From contig NZ_JABMLE010000001.1 in assembly GCF_013205025.1 (NCBI RefSeq), forward strand, positions 992,001-1,056,000: 64,000 nt of DNA, in the 5' to 3' direction. Made by a program: the position numbers and the translations under genes. The first letter of the stretch is position 1. Every line of letters starts with the position of its first letter. Under the pieces are notes generated by a model. It was not told the origin of the DNA. It worked only from the letters and a program-made list of their open reading frames with translations, and did no database searches. Shown piece after piece: positions 24,630-33,271 of the stretch. This DNA is from Rathayibacter sp. VKM Ac-2857. Lineage in GTDB: Bacteria > Actinomycetota > Actinomycetes > Actinomycetales > Microbacteriaceae.

Positions 24630-26060
24630 GTGCCTAGGAGGCTCCCCACACTGCGCACGCTCCGCGACGGCATCGTCGCGCTCGGTCTGCTCGCCGCGAC
24701 CCTGACCGGGGTCGCCGCCGCCGCGCCCGCCGCGACGGCCGAGACCACGGCCGACCAGTCGATCATCGCCTGGGTCCGCGTGCAGGGCACGAACGAGAAC
24801 CTCGTGGGCGTGACCGTCGAGCTCGGCGGCGACGCCACCGCGACCCTCACCACGGGCGACGACGGCCGCGCCGTCTTCCCGCTCGAGGAGGCCGGCACGT
24901 TCAGCGTGACGGTCGACGAGGAGACGCTGCCCGCCGACAAGGGCTACCCCGCAGCGGGGCAGAACCCGAAGCAGGTGACGATCGTCTCCTCGCAGAACCA
25001 GATCGTGAACTTCATCGTCTCGACCGCGAACCCGATCGGCACGGGCGCGAGCGCTCCGGTGCCGACCGACTCCGCCGCCCCGACGAGCCCCGCCACCGAG
25101 GGCACCACGGGCAACGACGCGACGAACCCCGACGGGACCTCGAACGCGGTGAACCAGCCGGTCTCCGCCGACACCTTCTGGATCATCTTCTGGCCCAAGG
25201 TCGTCACCGGCCTGATCTTCGGACTGCTGATCGCCCTCGCGGCGATCGGCGCCTCGCTGATCTACGGCGTCACCGGGCTGAACAACTTCGCCCACGGCGA
25301 GCTGGTGACCTTCGGCGCGCTGATGGCCTACCTCTTCTCCGGCGTCTTCGGTCTGCCGGCGCTGCTCGCCATCCCCATCGCGGTGGTCCTCGGCGGGGCG
25401 TTCGGCTTCGCGCAGGACGGTCTGCTCTGGAAGCCGCTGCGCAAGAAGAACATCCAGCTGATCCCGCTGATGATCGTGACCATCGGCCTGTCGCTCGCGC
25501 TGCGCTACACGTTCGTCTTCTTCTTCGGCGCGGACCGCCTTTCGCTGCCCAACAGCACGGCGCCGTTCTTCACGGTCCCGGCGCTCGGCATCAGCCTGAA
25601 GTTCACCGACCTGGTCGGCGCGGCCGTCGGCATCGTCTGCATCGTCGGCGTGGCCCTGCTGCTCACGAAGACCAAGATCGGCAAGGCGATGCGCGCGGTG
25701 TCCGACAACCGGGCCCTCGCCTCCGCCTCCGGCATCAACGTCGAGCGCGTCATCCGCGTGGTCTGGGTGCTTTCCGGAGCCCTCGCCGCGCTGGCCGGCG
25801 TCTACATCGGCTACTACCAGTCGCTGCGCTGGGACACCGGAGCGTCGATCCTGCTGCTCATCTTCGCGGCGATCACGCTCGGCGGACTCGGCTCCGCCTA
25901 CGGAGCGCTGGTCGGCTCGCTCATCATCGGCCTGATGATGAACATCTCGACGATCTGGATCCCGGAGAACCTCAAGTACGTGGCTCCGCTGGTCCTGATG
26001 ATCGTCATCCTGCTGGTCAGACCGCAGGGCATCCTCGGTCGCAAGGAACGGATCGGCTGA
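24630..26060 (+). CDS. livH: branched-chain amino-acid ABC transporter permease with secreted N-terminal domain
   Basis: The C-terminal part (from about residue 185) is a normal LivH permease, with GASLIYGVTGLNNFAHGELVTFGAL, the EAA-like loop KAMRAVSDNRALASASGINVERV and the end PQGILGRKERIG. In front of it are about 180 extra residues: a signal peptide (RDGIVALGLLAATLTGVAAA), a beta-rich domain of about 95 residues resembling carboxypeptidase-regulatory/SpaA-like folds (VGVTVELGGDATATLTT), and a Ser/Thr/Pro/Asn linker. The GTG at 24630 has GGGAGG at 7 nt. Normal LivH is about 300 aa; this one is 476. First gene of livHMGF. Confidence 0.92.
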   Translation: MPRRLPTLRTLRDGIVALGLLAATLTGVAAAAPAATAETTADQSIIAWVRVQGTNENLVGVTVELGGDATATLTTGDDGRAVFPLEEAGTFSVTVDEETLPADKGYPAAGQNPKQVTIVSSQNQIVNFIVSTANPIGTGASAPVPTDSAAPTSPATEGTTGNDATNPDGTSNAVNQPVSADTFWIIFWPKVVTGLIFGLLIALAAIGASLIYGVTGLNNFAHGELVTFGALMAYLFSGVFGLPALLAIPIAVVLGGAFGFAQDGLLWKPLRKKNIQLIPLMIVTIGLSLALRYTFVFFFGADRLSLPNSTAPFFTVPALGISLKFTDLVGAAVGIVCIVGVALLLTKTKIGKAMRAVSDNRALASASGINVERVIRVVWVLSGALAALAGVYIGYYQSLRWDTGASILLLIFAAITLGGLGSAYGALVGSLIIGLMMNISTIWIPENLKYVAPLVLMIVILLVRPQGILGRKERIG

Positions 26061-26064
26061 CACC

Positions 26065-27051
26065 ATGAACCTCAACTTCATCTGGCTGGCGATCGGGCAG
26101 ATCGTCGATCCCACCGTCGCCGCCTACGCGCTCGCGACGATCGGCCTGGTCATCCACTTCGGATTCACCGGCCTCCTCAACTTCGGCCAGGCCGGCTTCA
26201 TGGCGGTGGGCGGCTACGCCTTCGCCATCACCTCGGTCAAGTTCGAATGGCCCGTCTGGGGCTCCCTGCTCGCGACGATCGTCGCGGCGACCCTCTTCGC
26301 CCTCATCCTCGGCATCCCGACGCTGAGACTGCGGGCGGACTACCTCTCGATCGTCACCATCGCGGCGGCCGAGATCGTCCGGCTCTCGGTCAAGACACCC
26401 GAGTTCTCGGCGGTCACCGGCGGCTCCGAGGGCATCAACGGCGCGGCGAAGGCGTTCAACGACCTCAATCCGCTCCCGGAGGGGCGCTGGGGCATCGGCA
26501 TCCTCACCTACACCCAGGACCAGTGGTGGGTCCGCATCGTCGGCTGGAGCCTCGTGCTCCTGGCCTGCCTGCTGGTCTTCCTGCTGATGCGCAGCCCCTG
26601 GGGCCGCGTCATCAAGGGCATCCGCGAGGACGAGGACGCCGTGCGCTCGCTCGGCAAGAACGTCTTCTCCTACAAGATCCAGGCGCTGATCCTCGGTGGC
26701 GTGCTGGGCGGCCTGGCCGGAGCGCTGTTCATCCTGCCGCGCTCGCTGCAGCCCGACAACTACGGCACCCAGCTGACGTTCTTCCTCTACACGATCATGC
26801 TGCTGGGCGGCGCCGCGACGGTCTTCGGACCGGTCGTCGGCTCGATCATCTTCTGGGTCGTGCTCGGTCTGACCGACGGTCTGCTCACGCTCGGGATCGA
26901 CACCGGGGTCCTCAACAACGACCTCATCAAGCTCACCACCGTGCAGACCGGACCGATCCGGTTCATCGTGGTGGGTGTGGCCCTCATGCTCCTGGTGATC
27001 TTCAGACCCCAGGGCATCTTCGGCAAGAAGAAGGATCTGCACTTTGCCTAA
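26065..27051 (+). CDS. livM: branched-chain amino-acid ABC transporter permease
   Basis: The second membrane subunit of the Liv importer, with 328 residues and about nine to ten helices. Characteristic stretches are LVIHFGFTGLLNFGQAGFMAVGGYAFAI near the N terminus and the cytoplasmic loop GRVIKGIREDEDAVRSLGKNVF, which contacts the ATPase. It starts 4 nt after livH and overlaps livG by 8 nt, so the operon is tightly coupled. Confidence 0.95.
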   Translation: MNLNFIWLAIGQIVDPTVAAYALATIGLVIHFGFTGLLNFGQAGFMAVGGYAFAITSVKFEWPVWGSLLATIVAATLFALILGIPTLRLRADYLSIVTIAAAEIVRLSVKTPEFSAVTGGSEGINGAAKAFNDLNPLPEGRWGIGILTYTQDQWWVRIVGWSLVLLACLLVFLLMRSPWGRVIKGIREDEDAVRSLGKNVFSYKIQALILGGVLGGLAGALFILPRSLQPDNYGTQLTFFLYTIMLLGGAATVFGPVVGSIIFWVVLGLTDGLLTLGIDTGVLNNDLIKLTTVQTGPIRFIVVGVALMLLVIFRPQGIFGKKKDLHFA

Positions 27052-28138
27052 AACGCCGGTCTCGGACATCACCGAGCAGGAAATCGTCCCCGGGGTCGTC
27101 AAGAAGGACCCCATCCTCGTCGCCGACGGCGTCAGCCGCCGCTTCGGCGGCCTGACCGCGGTCGACGTCGCCCACGTCGAGATCCCGCGCGGCTCGATCA
27201 CGGCCCTGATCGGCCCGAACGGCGCCGGCAAGACCACGTTCTTCAACCTGCTGACGGGCTTCGACAAGCCCAACACCGGGCGCTGGAACTTCAAGGGCAA
27301 GAACCTCGCGAACGTCCCCGCCTACAAGGTGTCGCGGATGGGCATGGTGCGCACGTTCCAGCTCACCAAGGCCCTCGGCGGCATGACGGTGCTCGAGAAC
27401 ATGCTCCTCGGCGCCAAGGGCCAGAAGGGCGAGAACATCCTCACCTCGCTCATCCGGCCGCTGTGGTCGAAGGAGGAGGAGACGATCGAGACCCGGGCCA
27501 TCCGGCTGCTCGAGAAGTTCAAGCTCGACACCAAGAAGGACGACTACGCGTCGAGCCTCTCGGGCGGTCAGAAGAAGCTGCTCGAGATGGCGCGCGCCCT
27601 GATGTCGGAGCCCGAGCTGGTCATGCTCGACGAGCCGATGGCGGGCGTGAACCCGGCACTGACGCAGTCGCTGCTGGGCCACATCGTCAACCTGAAGGAC
27701 GAGGGCATGACCGTCCTCTTCGTCGAGCACGACATGCACATGGTCAACACGATCGCCGACTGGGTGATCGTGATGGCCGAGGGCAAGGTCGTCGCCGAGG
27801 GCCCGCCCTCGACCGTGATGAACGACCCCGCGGTCATCGACGCCTACCTCGGCGCGCACCACGACACCGACCTCGGCACGATCGAGGGCCAGCTCGAGGT
27901 CGCGGAGGAGATGGACTCGGACCTGGTCCGCGAGGACGTCGAGAAGCGGGCGGAGGCGGCCGGCGTGGACGTGCACCACGCGCACGCCGACCACGTCGCC
28001 GAGCCGACCACCGCCGAGTCGACCGCCGACGCACCCGCCTCCTCCCCCGCGACGGCCGCCCCCGCGGACGGCGCCCCGACGAGCATCGCGCCGACCACGG
28101 ACGCGCCCGCCGTCGACTTCGGAAAGGACGAGAAGTGA
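27044..28138 (+). CDS. livG: branched-chain amino-acid ABC transporter ATPase LivG, with acidic C-terminal tail
   Basis: ABC ATPase with Walker A GPNGAGKTTFFNLLTG, Q-loop FQLTKALGGMTVLENM, signature SLSGGQKKLLEMARALM, Walker B LVMLDEPMAGVNP and H-loop VEHDMHMV. The core ends near residue 270; a further 95 residues are Asp/Glu/Ala/Pro/Thr-rich (AEPTTAESTADAP...), unusual for LivG (about 255 aa). The start codon is a TTG at 27044 with AAGGAT upstream and an 8-nt overlap with livM. Alternative starts inside would cut the extended N terminus (LPKTPVSDITEQEIVPG). Confidence 0.94.
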   Translation: MPKTPVSDITEQEIVPGVVKKDPILVADGVSRRFGGLTAVDVAHVEIPRGSITALIGPNGAGKTTFFNLLTGFDKPNTGRWNFKGKNLANVPAYKVSRMGMVRTFQLTKALGGMTVLENMLLGAKGQKGENILTSLIRPLWSKEEETIETRAIRLLEKFKLDTKKDDYASSLSGGQKKLLEMARALMSEPELVMLDEPMAGVNPALTQSLLGHIVNLKDEGMTVLFVEHDMHMVNTIADWVIVMAEGKVVAEGPPSTVMNDPAVIDAYLGAHHDTDLGTIEGQLEVAEEMDSDLVREDVEKRAEAAGVDVHHAHADHVAEPTTAESTADAPASSPATAAPADGAPTSIAPTTDAPAVDFGKDEK

Positions 28139-28896
28139 CCCAGAACACGCTCGAGACGCACGACCTCCACGCGGGGTACGTGCCGGGAGTCAACATCCTG
28201 AACGGGTCGAACGTCTATGTGAAGAAGGGCGAGCTCGTCGGCATCATCGGCCCCAACGGCGCGGGGAAGTCCACGCTGCTGAAGGCGATGTTCGGGCTGG
28301 TGAACATCCGCCAGGGCACCGTCCTGCTCAACGGCGAGGACATCACCGGCTTCAAGGCCGACAAGCTGGTCTCGAAGGGCGTGGGATTCGTCCCGCAGAA
28401 CAACAACGTCTTCCCGTCGCTCACCATCGAGGAGAACCTCGAGATGGGCATGTACCAGAAGCCGAAGCGGTTCAAGGAGCGCCTCGAGTTCGTCACGGAG
28501 CTCTTCCCCGAGCTGACGAAGCGCCTCAAGCAGCGCTCCGGCTCGCTCTCGGGCGGCGAGCGCCAGATGGTCGCGATGTCGCGGGCCTTGATGATGGACC
28601 CGTCGATGCTGCTGCTGGACGAGCCGAGCGCCGGCCTCTCGCCGATGCGCCAGGACGAGACGTTCGTGAACGTCCAGCGGATCAACCGTGCCGGTGTCTC
28701 GATCATGATCGTCGAGCAGAACGCCCGTCGCGCCCTGCAGATCTGCGACCGCGGCTACGTGCTCGACCAGGGCCGCGACGCCTACGAGGGCCCCGGCCGC
28801 GAGCTGATGAACGACCCGAAGGTGATCGAGCTCTACCTCGGCACGCTCGCGACGACCAACGAGGTCACCACGAGCACGCCCACCGTCGGCGGCTGA
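28135..28896 (+). CDS. livF: branched-chain amino-acid ABC transporter ATPase LivF
   Basis: The second ATPase of the complex, 253 aa. Walker A GPNGAGKSTLLKAMFG, Q-loop PQNNNVFPSLTIEENLEMG, signature SLSGGERQMVAMSRALM, Walker B MLLLDEPSAGLSP and H-loop VEQNARRA are intact. It begins at GTG 28135, overlapping the livG stop by 4 nt (GTGA), with AAGGAC upstream. Last gene of livHMGF, followed by a terminator. Confidence 0.95.
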   Translation: MTQNTLETHDLHAGYVPGVNILNGSNVYVKKGELVGIIGPNGAGKSTLLKAMFGLVNIRQGTVLLNGEDITGFKADKLVSKGVGFVPQNNNVFPSLTIEENLEMGMYQKPKRFKERLEFVTELFPELTKRLKQRSGSLSGGERQMVAMSRALMMDPSMLLLDEPSAGLSPMRQDETFVNVQRINRAGVSIMIVEQNARRALQICDRGYVLDQGRDAYEGPGRELMNDPKVIELYLGTLATTNEVTTSTPTVGG

Positions 28897-28912
28897 GTCC
28901 GCCGCACCCTCC

Positions 28913-28950
28913 GGGGCCCGTCGTCCGCCGCTCCGGTGGCGGCGGGCCCC
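28913..28950 (+). terminator. terminator of livHMGF
   Basis: GGGGCCCG (28913-28920) pairs with CGGGCCCC (28943-28950), continued inward by CCGCC/GGCGG, starting 17 nt after the livF stop. Confidence 0.65.
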
Positions 28951-28974
28951 GTCGTCGTCCAGGAGGAGGACCGG

Positions 28975-29820
28975 ATGCGCCGCACCGCCGCCCTGCTCGT
29001 CGTCGCGGTCGCGGCGGGGCTCCTCGCCGGCTGCGCGCCCGGCCCCGTCTCCGAGCTGCCGGAGGGCGTCTCCGTGGGAGTGCAGCAGAACCGCGACGAC
29101 TACGGGCCTCGCCGGATCGAGGTCCTGGTGACGAACTCCTCAGCCGAGCCGTTGGACGTCTGGGAGGCGCGGCTCGACTCCCCCGCCTTCACCGAGGCCG
29201 CCGCGACCGACGGCCCGACCACGGTGCGACCGGGGACGACGACCGCGCTCCGGCTGCTGCTCGCCCCGCCCGACTGCACAGACGCCGGCTCCGACGCCCA
29301 CGTGCGCCTCGCCTTCACGCAGGGCGAGGTCTCCGGGACCGCGGTGATCGCGCCGGACGATCCGCTCGGCAGCCTGCCGCGCATCCACGCCGAGGACTGC
29401 CTCGCGCAGCGGGTGGCGGAGGTCGTCTCGATCGTGCCCGGAGACGCCGTTACGGTCGCTCAGGAGGGCGGGAGACCCGTCGCGCACCTCGGACTGACCC
29501 TGACGCCCACGGGGGCGGACGGCGGCGTCTCGATCGCGTCCGTCGGGCGCACGATCCTGCTCCGGCCGGCCTCCGGTGAGGACAGCTGGCCCGTCGCCGT
29601 GCGCGTCGACTCCGGTGCCGCGGCGACCCGCGTCGACCTCGCGATCGTGCCGAACAACTGCAACACCCACACCGTGTCGGAGGACAAGCGCGGGACGTTC
29701 TTCCCGGTCGCGGTGACCCTCGACGACGGCACGTCGGGCGTCGTCGCGGTGGGTGTCTCCGATGCCGTCCGCGGCGCGATCTACCGCTTCATCGCCGAGG
29801 ACTCCTGCCACTGGGAGTGA
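28975..29820 (+). CDS. secreted lipoprotein of unknown function
   Basis: The 281-aa protein has a lipoprotein signal peptide with lipobox LLAG-C (MRRTAALLVVAVAAGLLAGC), so it should be anchored outside the membrane. The mature part is beta-rich with cysteines (PPDCTDAG, HAEDCLA, PNNCNTHTVSEDKRG, EDSCHWE) that may form disulphides. I do not recognise a named domain. It starts at ATG 28975 behind AGGAGGAGG. It lies between livF and the convergent livK; a link to transport is possible but unproved. Confidence 0.75.
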   Translation: MRRTAALLVVAVAAGLLAGCAPGPVSELPEGVSVGVQQNRDDYGPRRIEVLVTNSSAEPLDVWEARLDSPAFTEAAATDGPTTVRPGTTTALRLLLAPPDCTDAGSDAHVRLAFTQGEVSGTAVIAPDDPLGSLPRIHAEDCLAQRVAEVVSIVPGDAVTVAQEGGRPVAHLGLTLTPTGADGGVSIASVGRTILLRPASGEDSWPVAVRVDSGAAATRVDLAIVPNNCNTHTVSEDKRGTFFPVAVTLDDGTSGVVAVGVSDAVRGAIYRFIAEDSCHWE

Positions 29821-29833
29821 CCGGGGAGACGAC

Positions 29834-29868
29834 GGGGACACCGAGTCTCTCTCTCCGACTGCGTCCCC
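29834..29868 (+). terminator. hairpin terminator behind the lipoprotein gene
   Basis: GGGGAC (29834-29839) pairs with GTCCCC (29863-29868), and the inner AGTC/GACT (29844-29847 with 29857-29860) extends the fold. CCTTCC follows. Confidence 0.55.
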
Positions 29869-29894
29869 CTTCCAAGGGCCAGGGCAGCGGGAGT

Positions 29895-29921
29895 CTTGCC
29901 GTAATTTTGGTGACAAGAAAC
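29895..29921. other. AT-rich island with TCTTG/CAAGA inverted repeat
   Basis: The stretch TCTTG (29894-29898) ... CAAGA with GTAATTTTGGTGA between them is unusually AT-rich for this genome and precedes the 67-codon gene by about 130 nt. It may hold that gene's promoter or an operator; no good -35/-10 pair is obvious. Confidence 0.3.
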
Positions 29922-30052
29922 GTCGGCGCCAACGGCCCGGCCGCCGTCCTCCCCACCTGATCAGGGGCGGATCCGGCCCCCTCGGCACCGACTCCTTCCC
30001 CCTTCCGCGGCCCCCTCCGGCGCCGCGGTCCTCGCCTTCGAAGGAGCCGACC

Positions 30053-30256
30053 ATGAAGAGCTACACCCCCGCGCCCGTCGCCCTCGGCGCGACCTTCGGC
30101 ACCGGCGCGATCGGCGACTACGAGCGCTGGTCCGTCGTCGGCGTCTACGCGCAGGTCGTGATCGCCGAGACCACCGGCGGCAAGCGCCGCAACTACAGCC
30201 GCTCGTTCGTCACCTACCGCCTGGCCCAGGAGGCCGAGCTGCTGCGCGCCTCCTAG
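30053..30256 (+). CDS. small hypothetical protein, 67 aa
   Basis: The ATG at 30053 has a strong AAGGAG at 6 nt, and the codon bias is that of a real gene. The product (MKSYTPAPVALGATFGTGAI...) is a soluble, basic protein with an aromatic central strand pair (YERWSVVGVYAQVVIAE) and a polar C terminus. I do not recognise it. It is bracketed by a terminator on each side, so it is transcribed alone. Confidence 0.65.
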   Translation: MKSYTPAPVALGATFGTGAIGDYERWSVVGVYAQVVIAETTGGKRRNYSRSFVTYRLAQEAELLRAS

Positions 30257-30271
30257 GCCGCCCCGAGCACT

Positions 30272-30307
30272 CGTCGAGCGCGCGTCCCCTCGGGGGCGCG
30301 CGCTCGA
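30272..30307 (+). terminator. terminator of the 67-aa gene
   Basis: A stem formed by GTCGAGCGCGCG and CGCGCGCTCGAC, continued by CCCC/GGGG around a TCGG loop, starting 15 nt after the stop. Confidence 0.75.
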
Positions 30308-30348
30308 CGCGTCGTACGGCGATTCCTCCTCGACCGACGCCCCTCCGG

Positions 30349-30596
30349 CCATGCTGGTCGAGTAGCCGCGCAGCGGCGTATCGAGACCCACCGTCCCCAG
30401 CACGGCAGGTCTGCCGATCCGACTTCTGACGGTGGTGGATCTCGATACGCCCTCTGCGAGGGCTACTCGATCAGCATGAGTCGAGCGGCCCCATCATGCT
30501 GGTCGAGTAGCCGCGCAGCGGCGTATCGAGACCCACCCGTCGGTCCTGCAGCACCGAGCGCCGCGTCCATGCCGGTCAGCAGCCGCGCAACGGCCT
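30349..30596. repeat. REP-like array 2 (four units)
   Basis: Units: plus at 30349-30388 (stem CCGC/GCGG, loop GCA), minus at 30436-30477 (stem CCCTC/GAGGG, loop GCA), plus at 30494-30533 (CCGC/GCGG, GCA), and a decayed plus unit from 30568 (CAG foot, mismatch in the stem). The array fills the gap between the convergent small gene and livK; nothing else is seen in 30308-30608. Confidence 0.85.
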
Positions 30597-30608
30597 CCCG
30601 GGCACGAC

Positions 30609-30640
30609 GAAGGGGCCCGGTCGGATGACCGGGCCCCTTC
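30609..30640 (-). terminator. terminator of livK
   Basis: A perfect 14-bp stem, GAAGGGGCCCGGTC / GACCGGGCCCCTTC, around a GGAT loop, 31 nt behind the livK stop and followed by TCGTCG on the minus strand. Confidence 0.9.
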
Positions 30641-30671
30641 GCGCGTCACGGCCGGAGCCGCGAGCGGAGTG

Positions 30672-31961
30672 CTAGTTCAGCGAGCCGTCGACGGTCTCCT
30701 CGAACGAGGTGACGTTGCCGGGGCCGTACTTGTAGATCGAGACGGACGCCTCGGTCGGGTCGCCGTTCTCGTCCCACGAGATCGGGCCGGAGAGGCCGTC
30801 GTAGTCGATGTCCTCGCCGTCGGCGAGCATCGTGGCGCAGTCGGCGAACGTGGTGCACTTCGTGCCGTCGGTCGAGACCGCCTGCAGGTTGTCGCGGATG
30901 GTCGCACCGTCGGTCGCGCCGCCCGCGAGCGCTGCGAGAGCAGCGAGCACCGTGGCGTCGTACGACTCGGGGGCGTAGCTGAACACCGTCAGCGCGTCGT
31001 TCCCCTGCTCCTCGACGAGAGCCTGGAGGTTCGACTGGAACTCGTCGGACGCCTGGACACCGGGGTTGGTGAACTGCGCGCCGTCGATGTCGACGTTCGT
31101 GTCCGCATCGGTGATGACGCCGTAGTTGCCGTCCGTGCCGTAGAGGTTCGCGAAGTCGAAGCCCTTGGCCGCGAGCTGCTCCGCGATCGTGGTGATCTCG
31201 TCGAACGAGATGACGACGAGCGCGTCCGGGTTCGGGGCGAGCAGCGAGGTCAGCGCCGAGTTGAAGTCGGTCGAGGCCGGCTCGAAGATCTCCTCGGCCG
31301 CGACGGTCGCGCCGCCCGCCTCCAGGGTCTCCTTGATGTTCGACTCGAGGCCGGTGCCGTAGGCGTCGTTCAGGTACAGGATCGAGACGTTGGTCTTGCC
31401 GTCGCCGAGGATCTTGTTGCCGAGGATGCGGCCCTGGAGCACGTCCGAGGGAGCGGTGCGCCAGTAGTAGCCGTCGTCGTCGTAGGTCGTGAAGTCCGGC
31501 GAGGTGTTGGCCGGCGAGATCTGGACGACGCCCGCCTGGGTCACCTGGTCGATGAACGTCTTCGAGACGCCCGAGGAGGCCGCACCGATGATGACGCTCG
31601 CGCCGTCGGCGATGAGCGAGGTCGCGGACTGCGTCGCGATGTCCGTCGTGGTGTCGCCGGAGTCCTTCTGCTCGACATCGATGGTGAGGCCGGCAGCGGC
31701 GTCGTTGATGTCCTTGACCGCGAGGTCGACGCCCGCGATCTCGGGCGGGCCGAGGACGGCCAGGGTGCCCGTCTGCGGGAGGATCGTGCCGATCTTGAGG
31801 GACAGGCCGCCGGACTCGCCGCCGTCGGTGCCCGCGTCTCCGCCGCCGCCGCTGGCGCAACCGGCGAGGACGAGAGCGCTGGCGCCCAGGAAGGCGACGC
31901 CGCCGAGGGTCGCCCGGAGGGATCGCGTACGGGCCGTCCCGGCCTTCGCGTGAACGCGCAT
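30672..31961 (-). CDS. ABC transporter substrate-binding lipoprotein, branched-chain amino-acid type
   Basis: The 429-aa protein is a periplasmic-binding-protein-like lipoprotein: signal peptide with lipobox LVLAG-C (FLGASALVLAGCASGGGG), then a type I binding fold (KIGTILPQTGTLAVLGPPEI, VIIGAASSGVSKTFIDQV, VVISFDEITTIAEQLAAKGF). The family binds leucine/isoleucine/valine or related ligands and delivers them to LivHM. The start at 31961 has AAGGAG 5 nt away. It converges on livHMGF rather than being in the operon, so binding protein and importer are transcribed separately. The ligand is not certain. Confidence 0.88.
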   Translation of the reverse strand: MRVHAKAGTARTRSLRATLGGVAFLGASALVLAGCASGGGGDAGTDGGESGGLSLKIGTILPQTGTLAVLGPPEIAGVDLAVKDINDAAAGLTIDVEQKDSGDTTTDIATQSATSLIADGASVIIGAASSGVSKTFIDQVTQAGVVQISPANTSPDFTTYDDDGYYWRTAPSDVLQGRILGNKILGDGKTNVSILYLNDAYGTGLESNIKETLEAGGATVAAEEIFEPASTDFNSALTSLLAPNPDALVVISFDEITTIAEQLAAKGFDFANLYGTDGNYGVITDADTNVDIDGAQFTNPGVQASDEFQSNLQALVEEQGNDALTVFSYAPESYDATVLAALAALAGGATDGATIRDNLQAVSTDGTKCTTFADCATMLADGEDIDYDGLSGPISWDENGDPTEASVSIYKYGPGNVTSFEETVDGSLN

Positions 31962-32082
31962 GTTTCTCCTTGAGAGGTTCTGTCGTGGGAGCGGCGCCGG
32001 TGGCAACCGCTCGGCCAACCTAACCTTCGGAGAAGCCGTGAACAATACGGGGGTGTTTCAGATGCGTTTCGCGACCTGATCG

Positions 32083-33126
32083 TTACTTTTCGTCGTGGGA
32101 GCGCTCTGCGGCGACGCGATCCGCAGGTCGGGCCGGCGCGCGACGCCTGCGGCGCTCGGCCGAGACGAGGTCGACTGAGAAGATCGCCAGGGCCGCCCAG
32201 ACGAGTGCGAACCCGATCCAGCGCTCCGGCGGCATGTCCTCGCGCAGGACGAACGCACCGACGACGAACTGCAGCACCGGCGTCAGGTACTGGATGAAGC
32301 CGACGATCGAGAGCGGGAGGCGCCGCGCCGCACCCGCGAAGAGCAGCAGCGGGACCGCGGTGACGATGCCGGCCGAGGCGAGGATGAGCGCGTGCCCCGT
32401 CCCCTCCGTGCCGAGGGTCAGCCCAACCAGCGAGCCGACCACGGTCAGCTGGACGATCGCGAGCGGGGCGAGCCAGAGCGTCTCGAGCGTGAGGCCGCTC
32501 ACCGCGTCCATCCGGCCGCCGACGCGGCTCTTCACCAGGCCGTAGAGGCCGAAGGAGAAGGCGAGCGCCAGCGAGACCCAGGGGAACGACCCGTAGCCGA
32601 CGGCGATGACGAGGACGGCGACGGCGCTGATCCCCATCGCGACCCACTGCGCGGGACGCAGCCGCTCCCGCAGCACGATCACGCCGAGCAGCACCGTGAC
32701 GAGCGGGTTCATGAAGTAGCCGAGGGCCGCCTCGATCACGTGGCCCGTGGTCGTCGCGATGACGTAGACCTGCCAGTTGATGTAGATCAGCACGCCGGCG
32801 ATCGCCATCACACCGAGCAGCCTCGGCTCGCGGAACAGGCCGGCGAAGCCGCGCCAGCTGCGGGTCACCGTCAGCAGGAGCAGGCAGAAGACGAGCGAGA
32901 ACAGCACCCGCAGCGCGACGATCTCGAACGGGGAGGCGGGCGCCATCGCGAGGAAGTAGAGCGGCATCGCGCCCCAGAGCAGGTACGCCGAGAAGCCGAA
33001 CCACAGGCCGGTCGACGACAGCGCGCCACCGGCGCCCTTCACCGGGAGCGCCTCGACGCCCTCGCCGGCCGCGGCGTCGCTCGTCGTGGGCGACGCGGAG
33101 TCGGCGGGGAGGCGGGAGGCGGGCAC
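32083..33126 (-). CDS. rarD: EamA family transporter RarD
   Basis: The 347-residue drug/metabolite-transporter protein has ten helices in two EamA repeats (GLWFGFSAYLLWGAMPLYF ... YINWQVYVIATTTGHVIEAALGYFMNPLVTVLLGV), the RarD signature. RarD of Gram-negatives was linked to chloramphenicol sensitivity, but the substrate here is unknown. I start at GTG 33126, 7 nt from a TAGCAT box; the frame is open to 33177. Downstream, the last residues are basic (SAERRRRRAPARP). Confidence 0.85.
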   Translation of the reverse strand: MPASRLPADSASPTTSDAAAGEGVEALPVKGAGGALSSTGLWFGFSAYLLWGAMPLYFLAMAPASPFEIVALRVLFSLVFCLLLLTVTRSWRGFAGLFREPRLLGVMAIAGVLIYINWQVYVIATTTGHVIEAALGYFMNPLVTVLLGVIVLRERLRPAQWVAMGISAVAVLVIAVGYGSFPWVSLALAFSFGLYGLVKSRVGGRMDAVSGLTLETLWLAPLAIVQLTVVGSLVGLTLGTEGTGHALILASAGIVTAVPLLLFAGAARRLPLSIVGFIQYLTPVLQFVVGAFVLREDMPPERWIGFALVWAALAIFSVDLVSAERRRRRAPARPADRVAAERSHDEK

Positions 33127-33133
33127 CCGACCG

Positions 33134-33139
33134 ATGCTA
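33134..33139 (-). promoter_or_regulatory. -10 element of rarD
   Basis: TAGCAT on the minus strand, 7 nt before the GTG at 33126. Confidence 0.5.
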
Positions 33140-33222
33140 CGCAGGACGCGGACCCGCCGACCGCCCGGAACGGTCACCGGACGTCAGGATCAGGCCACCG
33201 GTCGCGAAGAGGACCGGGCGCA

Positions 33223-33257
33223 CGACGAAGGGCCGGCGACTCCCACCGCCGGGCCCA
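33223..33257 (-). repeat. degenerate tandem copy of the groES terminator
   Basis: CACGACGAAGGGCCGGCGAC ... CCGCCGGGCCC repeats the sequence of the intact hairpin at 33272-33305, about 46 nt away, but has lost pairing in part of the stem. Confidence 0.6.
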
Positions 33258-33271
33258 CCGCGCTGGACGAC

